Shown here one piece after another: positions 18,389 to 27,070 of a stretch of 48,002 nt of DNA (position 1 is its first letter; each line of letters begins with the position of its first letter). The DNA comes from Mariprofundus micogutta (lineage in GTDB: Bacteria > Pseudomonadota > Zetaproteobacteria > Mariprofundales > Mariprofundaceae), in assembly GCF_001895085.1 (NCBI RefSeq), contig NZ_BDFD01000022.1, forward strand, positions 1 through 48,002. Reading direction: 5' to 3'. The translations under genes were made by a program, and so were the position numbers. Under the pieces are notes generated by a model. It worked only from the letters and a program-made list of their open reading frames with translations, searched no databases and had not been told where the DNA came from.

Positions 18389-19618
18389 CTAGAAATATGC
18401 CCGGTATTCGATACTGACTGAATCCGGATATAAACCGAACTCACTTCTTATGGCAGCAGCCTGTGGTTTATCTCCGGTTGTTACCGTACCGCTCAGGGCT
18501 AGTTCAGATTCATCTGTCAGAGAATAGAGCGCGTAAAGTGCAAGCAGAGCCGATTGATCTACCCAGTTGTAAATCGTCGTCATATCACCTGTCAGTAGTG
18601 GTGTGAATTCATAACTGGCACCGATAGCACTGTAGTGTCTGGCCAGATAGTAACTATTATTGGCCGTTGCAAGCTTATAAGCAGCCGTGGAAGTGGCCCC
18701 ACTTCCATGATAATACTGCTCCAGCCTGATGGTCAGAGTGTTCTCCCAACGGTGCTCCAGGGCAAGGGACGACTCTATTGTTGTAGTAAGTCGTGGTGAA
18801 TCCGGCCATTTCACATGCCCTTCTCCACGAAGCCCCAGCCAGTCAAATAGCTCACCCTGGAAATCTCCACCAAATACCACATCTTTTTTTACTGAACCGG
18901 CCAATAGTGCAAACTCAAAATCACCAAACACAGCTGACAGGCGTGCCAGATAAGAGTTTCTTGCAGCATCAATCCGGTTACTCCAGCCGCTATCGCTAGC
19001 CGGATTGACTGCATATCCCAAAACACCGATCAACGACAATTGTGAGAGTTCAGCCAGTTGAATATCAGCACGTACTGCATCCACACCGGGTTTATAGGAG
19101 CGGAAAAAAGTTTGCGCCGCAAATGGTGCAAAGAAATCGTTCGGTGTAAAATAATAGGTAGCGGCAAGGTTCACCGGTTGGCGCCCTGCTTTCAGATTTA
19201 TCCGTTCAGTTGCAAGCTGCACATTCAATCGATCCAGTATCAGGTGAGATTGTTGATGATCGAAACTCCAGTCCAGCAGATCGGAGCGCTCTATCCCCTG
19301 CAATAAGGCAAAATTTGAGCCAGCAGTCTGAAGTTTGATCGGCACATAACTTTGTTCGGCATGAACTTCAAAGGATAAAGAATCATAGGAAGCATCCAGC
19401 ATCAGCCTGCCCGAAACAGCCATGCCGGATACATTTTTTCTATTATAAAACAGCTGGTTATCAGGGTTAATCAAAGTGACAGCTGATCCGCGGAGCAAGC
19501 CGCGAAGCTCTATGGCACTCGCCTCATCCTGCCATGCATAAAAAGCATGAGCCGGTTGTGCAAACAGCATCGGCAATAAAAGCAGGGATAGATGAAAAAA
19601 CTTAGTGAGACACTTCAT
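18389..19618 (-). CDS. outer-membrane beta-barrel protein of an ABC export operon
   Basis: The protein of about 409 residues begins with a clear signal peptide (MKCLTKFFHLSLLLLPMLFA, cut after AHA) and then shows alternating beta-strand patterns to the end. It closes with SIEYRAYF, the C-terminal phenylalanine typical of BAM substrates. The longer frame from 19663 would place 15 residues before the signal peptide and run further into the ATPase gene, so ATG 19618 is chosen. It is the last gene of a five-gene run with ABC export components, which suggests it is the outer-membrane element of that system. The family is not securely recognised. Confidence 0.65.
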   Translation of the reverse strand: MKCLTKFFHLSLLLLPMLFAQPAHAFYAWQDEASAIELRGLLRGSAVTLINPDNQLFYNRKNVSGMAVSGRLMLDASYDSLSFEVHAEQSYVPIKLQTAGSNFALLQGIERSDLLDWSFDHQQSHLILDRLNVQLATERINLKAGRQPVNLAATYYFTPNDFFAPFAAQTFFRSYKPGVDAVRADIQLAELSQLSLIGVLGYAVNPASDSGWSNRIDAARNSYLARLSAVFGDFEFALLAGSVKKDVVFGGDFQGELFDWLGLRGEGHVKWPDSPRLTTTIESSLALEHRWENTLTIRLEQYYHGSGATSTAAYKLATANNSYYLARHYSAIGASYEFTPLLTGDMTTIYNWVDQSALLALYALYSLTDESELALSGTVTTGDKPQAAAIRSEFGLYPDSVSIEYRAYF

Positions 19619-20303
19619 CCGAGTCAATTTTACCATCATGTACGCGGATAATCCGACTGGCACGATCCATCACATGCTGATCATGGGTAGAGAAAAGAAA
19701 TGTAATCCCCTGCTCCCGGTTCAATTGCTGCATCAGATCAAGCAACGATTCTGCCGTATGCGAATCCACATTGGCTGTCGGTTCGTCCGCCAATACGATA
19801 GCCGGTGCAGTAACAATTGCACGCGCAATGGCAACGCGCTGCTGCTGGCCGCCGGACATCTCATCCGGACGGCGATGCTCAAGGCCCTCAAGACCAACGG
19901 CTCTCAAGGTTTGCATGACCCGCTCTCTACACTCGGCCTCGTCGACACCCTGAAGATTCAAAACGAATTCGGCATTTTCATAAGCAGTCATGACAGGAAT
20001 CAGATTATAGGCCTGAAAAACAAAGCCGATACGATTTTTACGCACCTGGGAAAGCTCGGTATTATCCAGTGTAGAGAGATCGACATCATCCACCCATATC
20101 TGACCCGAGCTTGGCACATCCAAACCACCAATCAGATTGAGAATACTTGTCTTGCCTGAGCCAGATGGTCCACAAAGCACAGCAAAATCACCCTGCTCAA
20201 TCTCCAGCGAGACATTGTTTACCGCATGCACATCCACCTTACCCTGACGATAGGTTTTCACGACATCCTGCATTCGGACTATATGCTTCACCTTACTGTG
20301 CAT
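19602..20303 (-). CDS. ABC transporter ATPase, LolD/MacB type
   Basis: The 233-residue nucleotide-binding subunit has Walker A GPSGSGKTSI, the Q-loop, the signature MSGGQQQRVAIARA, Walker B IVLADEPTANVD and the H-loop STHDQHV. The GLDVPSSGQIWVDD segment is typical of the LolD/MacB/FtsE group that powers FtsX-type permeases. These mechanotransmission systems move lipoproteins or other substrates from the periplasmic side rather than pump through the membrane. It overlaps the beta-barrel gene by 17 bp and follows the permease by 9 bp. Confidence 0.92.
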   Translation of the reverse strand: MHSKVKHIVRMQDVVKTYRQGKVDVHAVNNVSLEIEQGDFAVLCGPSGSGKTSILNLIGGLDVPSSGQIWVDDVDLSTLDNTELSQVRKNRIGFVFQAYNLIPVMTAYENAEFVLNLQGVDEAECRERVMQTLRAVGLEGLEHRRPDEMSGGQQQRVAIARAIVTAPAIVLADEPTANVDSHTAESLLDLMQQLNREQGITFLFSTHDQHVMDRASRIIRVHDGKIDSDEVSH

Positions 20304-20312
20304 TATCGTTCC

Positions 20313-21551
20313 TCATATCGTTTTCAGGCTCTCAACCGGCGGCACGCGTCCTGCTCGCCAGGCCGGATAAAGGCCGGCCAGCAGTGCGAGCATAAACAGT
20401 GTGCCGAGAATCGCCACAACACTCTCCTTGAACAATCTGGCCTTGAAAACCGGATCAACCAGCACGCCGCCGTAACTAAAATCGTCACCAAAGGCGTCGC
20501 TAAAATCAATACCATAGTAATAAAGAAAATAGTACCAGGGCGCAGTGATGATTATCCCGAGTATCAGGCCAACTATGGTCAGCCAGAACGACTCCACCAT
20601 GACCAGCTTAAACAACACTTTCGGCGACATGCCAACCGCCATCATCACACCGAACTCGCGAGTACGCTCCAGTACGCTCATCAGCATGGTATTGAGAATA
20701 CCCACAGCTATCAGCAAGCCGACAAGAAACTGGCTGATATAGTTGCCAGCCTTATCGAAAGCGATTACGGCAGCGAGATCAGGCTGTGACTTCTTCCATG
20801 TCAGTACTGAAGCATCACCAGCCTCGGGAAGTACTGAGATCGCATCGCGCATGGATTCGGCATGACGCTGATCCCGGATCAGGACGGCAATCACCGTAGC
20901 TTCGTCGGGCGCATAGCTCAACGTCTGCTGCACACTTGCAATTGGCAGCAGTGCCAGAATGCCATCTATCGTATCTTCACCTGTGGTAAAGATGCCGGTC
21001 ACGCGTGCAATATTACTGACGATTTCGCCTGTCGCATCGGTCGTTGTATAAACTATCTTTTTACCGATTTTCACCTGTAACTTCTTGGCCAGCCGGCTAC
21101 CGACCACGATACCCCGTCCATCGCGCCTGGCGAAAAGTTCTCCTTCGACTAGCGAGCGAACCAACAAGTTATTTGCCTCTGTTTCAAAAGCCGGATCTAC
21201 CGCAATAAAGGCACCGCCGACACTCTTGCGCGCACTGGCAAACATCGCCTGCCCTGTAATGCGAACCGTGGCATCCGAAACCCCGTCTAAACCGACAATA
21301 CGCTCGCGCAGATCTTTTGTGCCTGTGAGCCGTTTATCCAGTGTCGGCTTCAGATGATAGCCTACCGGTTCCACAGTCACATGCCCCATACCCATGCTCG
21401 CACCGGTATCAATCATATTGGTGTAGGTATAATCGCCGGAGCCGGTAAAGGTAACCGCAAGCATCACACCGAAGCCAATTGAGAATGCAGTAATCAGTGT
21501 GCGTCGTTTTCTGCGCCAGATATTGCGCCATGCTAATTGATTGAGGTTCAT
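20313..21551 (-). CDS. FtsX/LolE-type ABC permease
   Basis: The 412-residue permease has a transmembrane helix at the start (AWRNIWRRKRRTLITAFSIGFGVMLAV), a periplasmic MacB-PCD-like domain at about 40-250, and three helices at the end, starting with LVGLLIAVGILNTMLMSVLERTREFGVMMAVG, which is the FtsX core motif. It overlaps the next permease gene by 4 bp. The two permeases are related but differ, suggesting a heterodimer like LolC-LolE. Confidence 0.9.
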   Translation of the reverse strand: MNLNQLAWRNIWRRKRRTLITAFSIGFGVMLAVTFTGSGDYTYTNMIDTGASMGMGHVTVEPVGYHLKPTLDKRLTGTKDLRERIVGLDGVSDATVRITGQAMFASARKSVGGAFIAVDPAFETEANNLLVRSLVEGELFARRDGRGIVVGSRLAKKLQVKIGKKIVYTTTDATGEIVSNIARVTGIFTTGEDTIDGILALLPIASVQQTLSYAPDEATVIAVLIRDQRHAESMRDAISVLPEAGDASVLTWKKSQPDLAAVIAFDKAGNYISQFLVGLLIAVGILNTMLMSVLERTREFGVMMAVGMSPKVLFKLVMVESFWLTIVGLILGIIITAPWYYFLYYYGIDFSDAFGDDFSYGGVLVDPVFKARLFKESVVAILGTLFMLALLAGLYPAWRAGRVPPVESLKTI

Positions 21552-22768
21552 CGGAAGTAGATCGCTTTTACCGGCCTTAACGTGGCCGCCTTTACCGCCG
21601 GATAGATCACTGCAATTGCAGCTATGATAAACAGGAACAGCACAGGATAGAACAGGGCTTCATGCGTAATAGCAGCATACCAGAGCGGATCGAATGCAAT
21701 GCCGCCATAAGCGATGGAATCGGCCATGGAGGAGAGATCAACGCCGTGGATACGATAGTAATCAGAGATCCACCAGCCACCTGCAAGACCTACGGCCGCT
21801 GCCAGAAAGGTCAGGATCAGGGTTTCTGCATAGACCAGTGCCAAAAGCTGCCATGGAGAAACACCCAGCGCTTTCATAATGCCAAACTCGTGAATGCGTT
21901 CAAATACGTTCATCAACATCGCATTGAGTACGACTGTTGCCACGGCTATATAGAATATCACCAGCATAATCATGATTTGCACGTCAGCCGTTTCGACCAT
22001 GCGCGCAATGACCGGCATCAACTGCTTCCAGTTTTTTACCTCCAGCCCAACAGACAGCGCTTCGACCTCGGCGGTCCTGACTGCCAGATCAGTAGTCCGG
22101 TCATTGCGGATAACAACAATCTCATGCACCCCTTCCGGCATCGCCATCAACGAGCGGAGCGAATCCATAGGCATAAACAGCCCCATCCTGTCGATACCAT
22201 CCGACACTGACTTTAGAATGCCGCGTACCCTGAACAGTTCATTGGCCATATATCCACCCGAACTCTGTCCAACAAAGACCAGTTCATCACCCAACTCGAC
22301 GCCGAGCGTACCAGCCAGTTTCTTCCCGATCACGACTCCAAGCGCATCATTCTCATCCAGCCACTTCCCACTGCTGACATGCCGGTAGAGCTCGGTAACC
22401 TGCTCTTCCTGTTTCAGGTCCACACCACGCAACTGCACACCGCTGGAGGCCATATTGGCAGCCAGAAGCCCGTAAGCATAAATCCGACTGGCGGCACGAA
22501 AGCCCCGCTTCTCCAGAGCATTCACCAACTCATCCGCATGATCAATGCGGGTATAGAGATCGGGATCATCTCTGTATCCATGCGCATGAATCTGGACATC
22601 ACCCATATTCATGGCTACCACGCTGCGCTCGCTTCCCTGAATCATCCCCTCCATGAGAGAGGCAAAAAAGATCATGATAAAGCAGGCAAAAGCCATCGCC
22701 AGCATGGTCACCAGAGAGCGGTGCCAGTTTCTCCACACATTGCGGGAAGCCAGCGTCAAAATTCTCAT
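21548..22768 (-). CDS. FtsX/LolC-type ABC permease
   Basis: The 406-residue partner permease has the same layout: N-terminal helix (ASRNVWRNWHRSLVTMLAMAF), periplasmic domain with GVQLRGVDL and GVVIGKKLAGTLGV, and three C-terminal helices including FERIHEFGIMKALGVSPWQLLAL. It overlaps the LolA-like gene by 4 bp upstream and the second permease by 4 bp downstream, so the stoichiometry is probably set by coupled translation. Confidence 0.9.
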   Translation of the reverse strand: MRILTLASRNVWRNWHRSLVTMLAMAFACFIMIFFASLMEGMIQGSERSVVAMNMGDVQIHAHGYRDDPDLYTRIDHADELVNALEKRGFRAASRIYAYGLLAANMASSGVQLRGVDLKQEEQVTELYRHVSSGKWLDENDALGVVIGKKLAGTLGVELGDELVFVGQSSGGYMANELFRVRGILKSVSDGIDRMGLFMPMDSLRSLMAMPEGVHEIVVIRNDRTTDLAVRTAEVEALSVGLEVKNWKQLMPVIARMVETADVQIMIMLVIFYIAVATVVLNAMLMNVFERIHEFGIMKALGVSPWQLLALVYAETLILTFLAAAVGLAGGWWISDYYRIHGVDLSSMADSIAYGGIAFDPLWYAAITHEALFYPVLFLFIIAAIAVIYPAVKAATLRPVKAIYFR

Positions 22769-23523
22769 CGCCGCTTCAAACTCGATTTGTTGAACATTGC
22801 ATCGCTGACCGGAATATTCAGCTCCAGTTGTTCATAGATAAACTCGGTGTATTCATCAGGTTTGTCAGCAGGCACCACGCGCAACACAGCCGGTCGCTCC
22901 TTGCCACCGAGCAGTTTCATATCACTGAAGGTAAACGTACGTGCCAGTTGCATCTCTTCATCGAAATACAGCTCTTGCAACGGCGTATAAGTGTCAGCCA
23001 GAATCATCAACAACAACTTACCCCAAACCACCGGCGCATCCGCTTTCGGCGTCAACGTGAACTCGATTATCTGTTTACCATTCCGCAGCCCTTCAAAACT
23101 GATTCGTGCGTCATAATCCTCTTCCAGACGCGCCTCTTTCACCAGGTCATCATTGGTCAAATGACTGCCCATCCATGACCCCATCATCATGCCACTGGTC
23201 AGGCGAATCGTTCGGTCTGTTTTGGGTAAATAGGTATAGATATGATTTTCAGATTTCAGTGTCATCGTACCTTTTTCACGCAGTGGCTCGAGCACGCGAA
23301 ACAGGGTTTTCTCTTTGCCCTTGGACCGCCCCTCCATGCGCATGGTTCGGGTATAGTGTTCGGTTTTCACCTGCATGGTCACCACAGCAAATGAGGACTC
23401 ACCACGCCAGAGATCATCAACTTTATTCAGGATAAAGCTGGTTCGGTCTTTATCTGCAAGCTCTTCTGCAGCAAAAGCTGGAAGCGCTAAAAAACAGACA
23501 AGCAGACAGTAGAGTACTCTCAT
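22765..23523 (-). CDS. LolA-like outer-membrane lipoprotein-sorting protein
   Basis: The 252-residue protein has a signal peptide (MRVLYCLLVCFLALPAFA) and the LolA-like open-barrel fold of the TP_0789 / COG2834 group: MRMEGRSKGKEKTLFRVLEP, YLPKTDRTIRL and the highly typical MMMGSWMGSHLTNDDLVKE. Proteins of this group sit next to LolCDE-like ABC transporters and are thought to carry hydrophobic cargo across the periplasm. It is the first gene of the run. The true substrate is unknown; the family is distinct from housekeeping LolA. Confidence 0.88.
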   Translation of the reverse strand: MRVLYCLLVCFLALPAFAAEELADKDRTSFILNKVDDLWRGESSFAVVTMQVKTEHYTRTMRMEGRSKGKEKTLFRVLEPLREKGTMTLKSENHIYTYLPKTDRTIRLTSGMMMGSWMGSHLTNDDLVKEARLEEDYDARISFEGLRNGKQIIEFTLTPKADAPVVWGKLLLMILADTYTPLQELYFDEEMQLARTFTFSDMKLLGGKERPAVLRVVPADKPDEYTEFIYEQLELNIPVSDAMFNKSSLKRR

Positions 23524-23582
23524 ACCAACAGTGTAGAAGATCAGGTAAATAGATGAAAGTGCAGAGTATGCGACAGTTCGTG

Positions 23583-23948
23583 TTATTTTCCGAAATTCAG
23601 GAAAGGACTGAGGCTTACGTAAAGAATAAACATGGTCACAAAAATAAAGACGATCACCAGCACCGGATGCTGTTTGAATTTATCCAGGAAGGTGACATGT
23701 TTCCCTTCTTCCTTCAGTGCCTGGTATTCAGCTCGGACTTCGGCAGAGCGCTGCTTTTGAAAAGAGTCAAGTAATGCATTAGCCGCATCCAGTTGCCCTT
23801 CATCATTCAACCATATCGCCGGTGTTCCAATTCCCCAGCCACCGGCATGCGTTTCATAAAATGTAATATCGTGCTCACTTAAGAGTTGCCGCACCTCTTC
23901 TGCTTCATCATCCGGCACATCTCTTAGATTAAACAATCTCACTGCCAT
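23583..23948 (-). CDS. DUF6164-like membrane-anchored protein
   Basis: The 121-residue protein begins AVRLFNLRDVPDDEAEEVRQLLSEHDITFYETHAGGWGIGTPAIWL, an ACT/DUF2007-like small alpha-beta domain known from DUF6164 proteins. A basic linker and one transmembrane helix (VLVIVFIFVTMFILYVSL) close to the C-terminus follow. The N-terminal domain would be cytoplasmic. The function is unknown. It stands alone, divergent from the pilin gene. Confidence 0.72.
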   Translation of the reverse strand: MAVRLFNLRDVPDDEAEEVRQLLSEHDITFYETHAGGWGIGTPAIWLNDEGQLDAANALLDSFQKQRSAEVRAEYQALKEEGKHVTFLDKFKQHPVLVIVFIFVTMFILYVSLSPFLNFGK

Positions 23949-24057
23949 ACTACGTCCCTGTCACACTTATGAGTAAAGCAAAACACTAATCACAAATTAT
24001 CTGTAAATCATGCTTATCCATCAAACCATACAAACTGTCCCATATGGGCACTCATGA

Positions 24058-24074
24058 GTGACACTTTCTGTCAC
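24058..24074. promoter_or_regulatory. candidate enhancer site for a sigma-54 activator
   Basis: GTGACA-ctttc-TGTCAC is a perfect six-base inverted repeat centred about 70 bases before the predicted transcription start of the first pilin gene. Further TGTC motifs lie upstream, at about 23959 and 24036. Position and TGTC content fit a PilR-type binding site, which is an inference. Confidence 0.45.
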
Positions 24075-24110
24075 ACCACCCATAGTAACCCTGATTTCTA
24101 TAAGCATATG

Positions 24111-24127
24111 TTGGCATGACACTTGCG
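24111..24127 (+). promoter_or_regulatory. sigma-54 promoter of the first pilin gene
   Basis: TTGGCATG-ACAC-TTGC matches the -24/-12 consensus YTGGCACG-N4-TTGCW with the GG and GC elements exactly spaced. It lies about 60 bases before the pilin ATG. Pilin genes of Pseudomonas and Myxococcus use the same sigma factor through PilS-PilR. Confidence 0.85.
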
Positions 24128-24185
24128 TTCATTCTGTTGATTGCCACAAGCTTGGCAGCAATATTATACAAGGAGAACCATTCTT

Positions 24186-24647
24186 ATGATGAACATGATC
24201 AACAAAGAAAAGGGCTTCACACTGATCGAGTTGATGATCGTGGTTGCCATCATCGGCATTCTTGCGTCTATCGCTATCCCTCAGTTTGCCAGCTACCGTG
24301 TAAAAGCATTTAATGCCGCAGCTCAGGCTGACCTACACTCTGCTCAGACTACATTTGAAGTATATTTCAATGACAATTCCCACTACCCTAACACAACAGC
24401 TCCTGGCACTGGTGCTGTAACCATCACAGATGGCACAACCACGGGTACTGTAAACACATCAAGCAACAGTCGCTTTGCATCTGATGATGATGGCAATGCT
24501 GGCTCCTCTCAGACTTATGGTGCTGCAACCAAGCACGACTCTGGTGATCTGATTTACACCACTACCAGCGGCACACCTACTATCGGTTCAAGCACTGGCA
24601 CCAAAGGCACCGCTCTGGTTGCCGGTGATGTACCTACAACTCACTAA
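24186..24647 (+). CDS. pilA: type IV major pilin-like protein
   Basis: The prepilin has a short basic leader ending in KEKG before [22 protein letters not shown], with the conserved Glu5 and the hydrophobic N-terminal helix of type IVa pilins. Cleavage and methylation by PilD would leave about 143 residues. The C-terminal half is very rich in Thr, Ser and Gly (TITDGTTTGTVNTSSNS) and has no cysteine, so the usual disulfide loop is missing. Start ATG 24186 is chosen for the leader length and AAGGAGA about 10 bases upstream. A sigma-54 promoter and a strong terminator frame it, as expected for a major pilin. Confidence 0.92.
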   Translation: MMNMINKEKGFTLIELMIVVAIIGILASIAIPQFASYRVKAFNAAAQADLHSAQTTFEVYFNDNSHYPNTTAPGTGAVTITDGTTTGTVNTSSNSRFASDDDGNAGSSQTYGAATKHDSGDLIYTTTSGTPTIGSSTGTKGTALVAGDVPTTH

Positions 24648-24668
24648 TTCTTAGCGAGTTTTGTGAAA

Positions 24669-24692
24669 GAGGGCCTTATGGCCCTCTTTTTT
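24669..24692 (+). terminator. intrinsic terminator after the first pilin
   Basis: GAGGGCC and GGCCCTC pair around the loop TTAT and six T residues follow. It lies between the pilin and the ABC genes and probably gives a short abundant pilin mRNA with lower read-through into the transporter genes. Confidence 0.9.
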
Positions 24693-24711
24693 CTCTCTAC
24701 CAGAGTAACTC

Positions 24712-25398
24712 ATGCGCCCTGAATATCTAGCTGTTAACAAACTTAGTAAACAATATGGCAACAATCTGGTTGTCAAAGAGGTTGATCTTGTAATCCGCAG
24801 AGGAGAAGCAATTGGCCTGCTGGGAGCTAACGGTGCCGGAAAAAGTACCCTGATCAAATCTATCCTTGGTCTTGTCCATTCCAGTCAAGGCAGTGTTGAG
24901 ATCAATGCATCATCAAGTTACCTGCCTGAACAGCCACAAATGCCGATTTCCCTGTCTGCATTATCCTTATTAAAGTTCAAATGTAAGACAAACCGGCTCC
25001 CCCCTTCATCTGCTCAACAGGCACTGGATGATGTGCAGTTATCAAAGCAGGTCCGCAATCAGGCTATGAGAGAATATTCTAAAGGAATGAGGCAACGCAC
25101 CTCTCTGGCGCTAGCGCTTTGTGGTGAGCCTCAATTAATAATTTTAGATGAACCGATGTCTGGTCTCGATGCCCTTGGACGGGCTGAAATCCTCCAGCTC
25201 TTACAACAACGAAAAAGTGCAGGCACTGCTTTTCTGATGAGTAGTCACATTGTTAGTGACATGGTCCAATTATGTGACCGGGTGTTAATCATGGCGTCCG
25301 GCAGAGTCTGCGAAACTGTAGAGTTACATGACCACTCTTTAGAAGAAGCGAAAGACCTGGAAGTAAGGCTAGCTCAATGGAGCCACAGGCATGAGTAA
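24712..25398 (+). CDS. ABC transporter ATPase, PilH-like
   Basis: The 228-residue ATPase has Walker A GANGAGKSTLIK, a signature of the form YSKGMRQRTSLALAL (SKGM in place of LSGGQ), Walker B LIILDEPMSGLD and the H-loop SSHIVSD. It belongs to the ABC-2/GldA/CcmA-type exporters. Gene order pilin-ATPase-permease-accessory matches Myxococcus pilA-pilGHI, where the transporter is needed for pilus assembly, so a PilH-like role is inferred. It overlaps the permease gene by 8 bp. Confidence 0.85.
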   Translation: MRPEYLAVNKLSKQYGNNLVVKEVDLVIRRGEAIGLLGANGAGKSTLIKSILGLVHSSQGSVEINASSSYLPEQPQMPISLSALSLLKFKCKTNRLPPSSAQQALDDVQLSKQVRNQAMREYSKGMRQRTSLALALCGEPQLIILDEPMSGLDALGRAEILQLLQQRKSAGTAFLMSSHIVSDMVQLCDRVLIMASGRVCETVELHDHSLEEAKDLEVRLAQWSHRHE

Positions 25399-26200
25399 AT
25401 CACTCTCTCTATTGCTGTTTTCGATGAAAGAGATATCCAACCAGCGTATCTATCAAACTCTGCTTGCTATATTAATTATTATTCCATGGTTGCTGTTAAT
25501 ACCTACCTCGCTGTTCATGATGGACCTCGGCAAAGTCTTTATGGACATGTTATTTACATTTCTGCATCTATGGCTGCTTATATATATCTTCTTTCTTGCC
25601 GCCCCCCTACTGGCAAGAGATATTGAAATGGGTACATGTAATATGTTTCTCACTCTGCCAATGAGCAGAGCCGAATACTTATGGGGGAGATATGCAGGTG
25701 TCGTTGCAACCATCCTTCCCATACTGCTTGCTTATCTCATCTCTGCAGTTCTGGCCTTTGAGTTTGCTGAGCGAACCTGGCCGGGTTATGTCCTTTCAGG
25801 ATCCGGAGTTCAGTTTACATATGGAGTGCTCCTGATCCTCTTGCCATACCTTGCCTTGACTGCCGTGCTGTTTTTTATCGCCTCCACGGCAACAGGTTTG
25901 TCTGAAACAACTGTATTCCTCTTTTCTGTATGGTTACTTTGCTGGAGTATCCCGCCGGTACTGGGCGCCATGCAAGAGCAAAACGTTGCTGCAAAAAATC
26001 CGCCCTGGATAGAAAGTATCCTTCAATTTATCAATCAATTATTACCGGATATTTCAAGCAGTCAGATTTCACTTCATCTTGCGCATCATATTCCCCTGGA
26101 AAACATGGCAGTGATTGCATATTGCATTGAACATTTGGCATATTCCAGCCTGATTATGATAGTTGCTGTGTTACTCTTTCAACGCAGAGATCTTGGATGA
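25391..26200 (+). CDS. ABC-2 type permease, PilI-like
   Basis: The 269-residue protein has six predicted membrane helices, beginning with YQTLLAILIIIPWLLLIP, and the conserved cytoplasmic piece ARDIEMGTCNMFLTLPMSRAEYLWGR, typical of ABC-2 permeases (NatB/GldF type). With the preceding ATPase it forms an exporter placed like PilHI. The substrate is not known. The next gene overlaps by 4 bp. Confidence 0.83.
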   Translation: MSKSLSLLLFSMKEISNQRIYQTLLAILIIIPWLLLIPTSLFMMDLGKVFMDMLFTFLHLWLLIYIFFLAAPLLARDIEMGTCNMFLTLPMSRAEYLWGRYAGVVATILPILLAYLISAVLAFEFAERTWPGYVLSGSGVQFTYGVLLILLPYLALTAVLFFIASTATGLSETTVFLFSVWLLCWSIPPVLGAMQEQNVAAKNPPWIESILQFINQLLPDISSSQISLHLAHHIPLENMAVIAYCIEHLAYSSLIMIVAVLLFQRRDLG

Positions 26201-26883
26201 AAAGCCACTCAATCAGCGGATACATTGCTCTTTCACTGCTATTGCTGGTGAGTATTCACTGGGCTCGAAGCAATTCCCATATTAATCAAAGCCCGCCCCC
26301 TCACCATATCACATGGACAGAGAATCAAATGTACTGGCATAAAGCACTTGCAGGTGCTGTACCGGCAATAGCAGCAGATCTGGCCGTGTTAAACATTTTC
26401 AATATCTATGCACAGAGTCAAAAAGAAGATATCAGCAATCGTTCTTTGTGGTGGCCCCAACTCTATACTGAAATTCGTCGGGGACAGGCAATGGATCCTT
26501 ATTTCAGAGACATATACAGACTGACAGAGGGCTTACTGGCTTTTGAAGCAGGAAAGATGGAACAGGCTGTTGAAATTTTAGCGATGAGTGAGCAACGATT
26601 GAACAGCTCGGATCCACTATTGGCAGCAAGTTTCATCGCATTTCAAGAACTCAAAGATTCGAATCTGGCCATTAGTTTAGCCAAACGTGCATCAGCAAAG
26701 CCGGATGCAACTAATCTTGCTATTGGCTTCTCAAGCAGTCTGATTCAGAAAAAAAACGGCTGCAAACTGGCTCTCGATTTTCTCAAAAGCCGGCTGGATG
26801 GTATGCCACCTAAATATCACAAGGGGATTTTCCTCAGGATTGAGCGTTTAAAGAAAAAGGATGAATGCAAAGGATTAATTTAG
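26197..26883 (+). CDS. membrane-anchored TPR-like accessory protein of the pilus locus
   Basis: The 228-residue protein starts with one signal-anchor helix (ISGYIALSLLLLVSIHWA) and then a periplasmic helical region. It contains paired helices resembling TPR units (IYRLTEGLLAFEAGKMEQAVEILAMSEQ and AASFIAFQELKDSNLAISLAKRA). It overlaps the permease by 4 bp and should be translated with it. The position suggests the third transporter component, but no sequence family was recognised. One cysteine pair (Cys-188 region and near the end) could form a periplasmic disulfide. Confidence 0.6.
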   Translation: MKSHSISGYIALSLLLLVSIHWARSNSHINQSPPPHHITWTENQMYWHKALAGAVPAIAADLAVLNIFNIYAQSQKEDISNRSLWWPQLYTEIRRGQAMDPYFRDIYRLTEGLLAFEAGKMEQAVEILAMSEQRLNSSDPLLAASFIAFQELKDSNLAISLAKRASAKPDATNLAIGFSSSLIQKKNGCKLALDFLKSRLDGMPPKYHKGIFLRIERLKKKDECKGLI

Positions 26884-26950
26884 CACTCTCTGCCTGATGC
26901 AGAACCGGATTACCTCTCACATCAAAAACTTCTCACCCTAAAACACTATA

Positions 26951-26967
26951 TTGGCAAGCAGTTTGCT
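26951..26967 (+). promoter_or_regulatory. sigma-54 promoter of the second pilin gene
   Basis: TTGGCAAG-CAGT-TTGCT keeps the GG/GC spacing of the -24/-12 consensus. It lies about 104 bases before the second pilin ATG, and the predicted leader contains a potential hairpin (GAGCATC / GATGCTC). It independently repeats the promoter type of the first pilin. Confidence 0.75.
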
Positions 26968-27070
26968 AGATAATGTAACAGATGAGCATCATTGAATCAT
27001 TCACTCAGTGACCTCGTACAAATCAGATGCTCTGTAGAGTGCTATATATCTATATGACAAGGGAATTGTT

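Noticed and set aside
24141-24185. 15-residue extension before the first pilin
   Set aside because: It starts at the predicted sigma-54 transcription start; the prepilin leader from ATG 24186 is of normal length and has a ribosome binding site.
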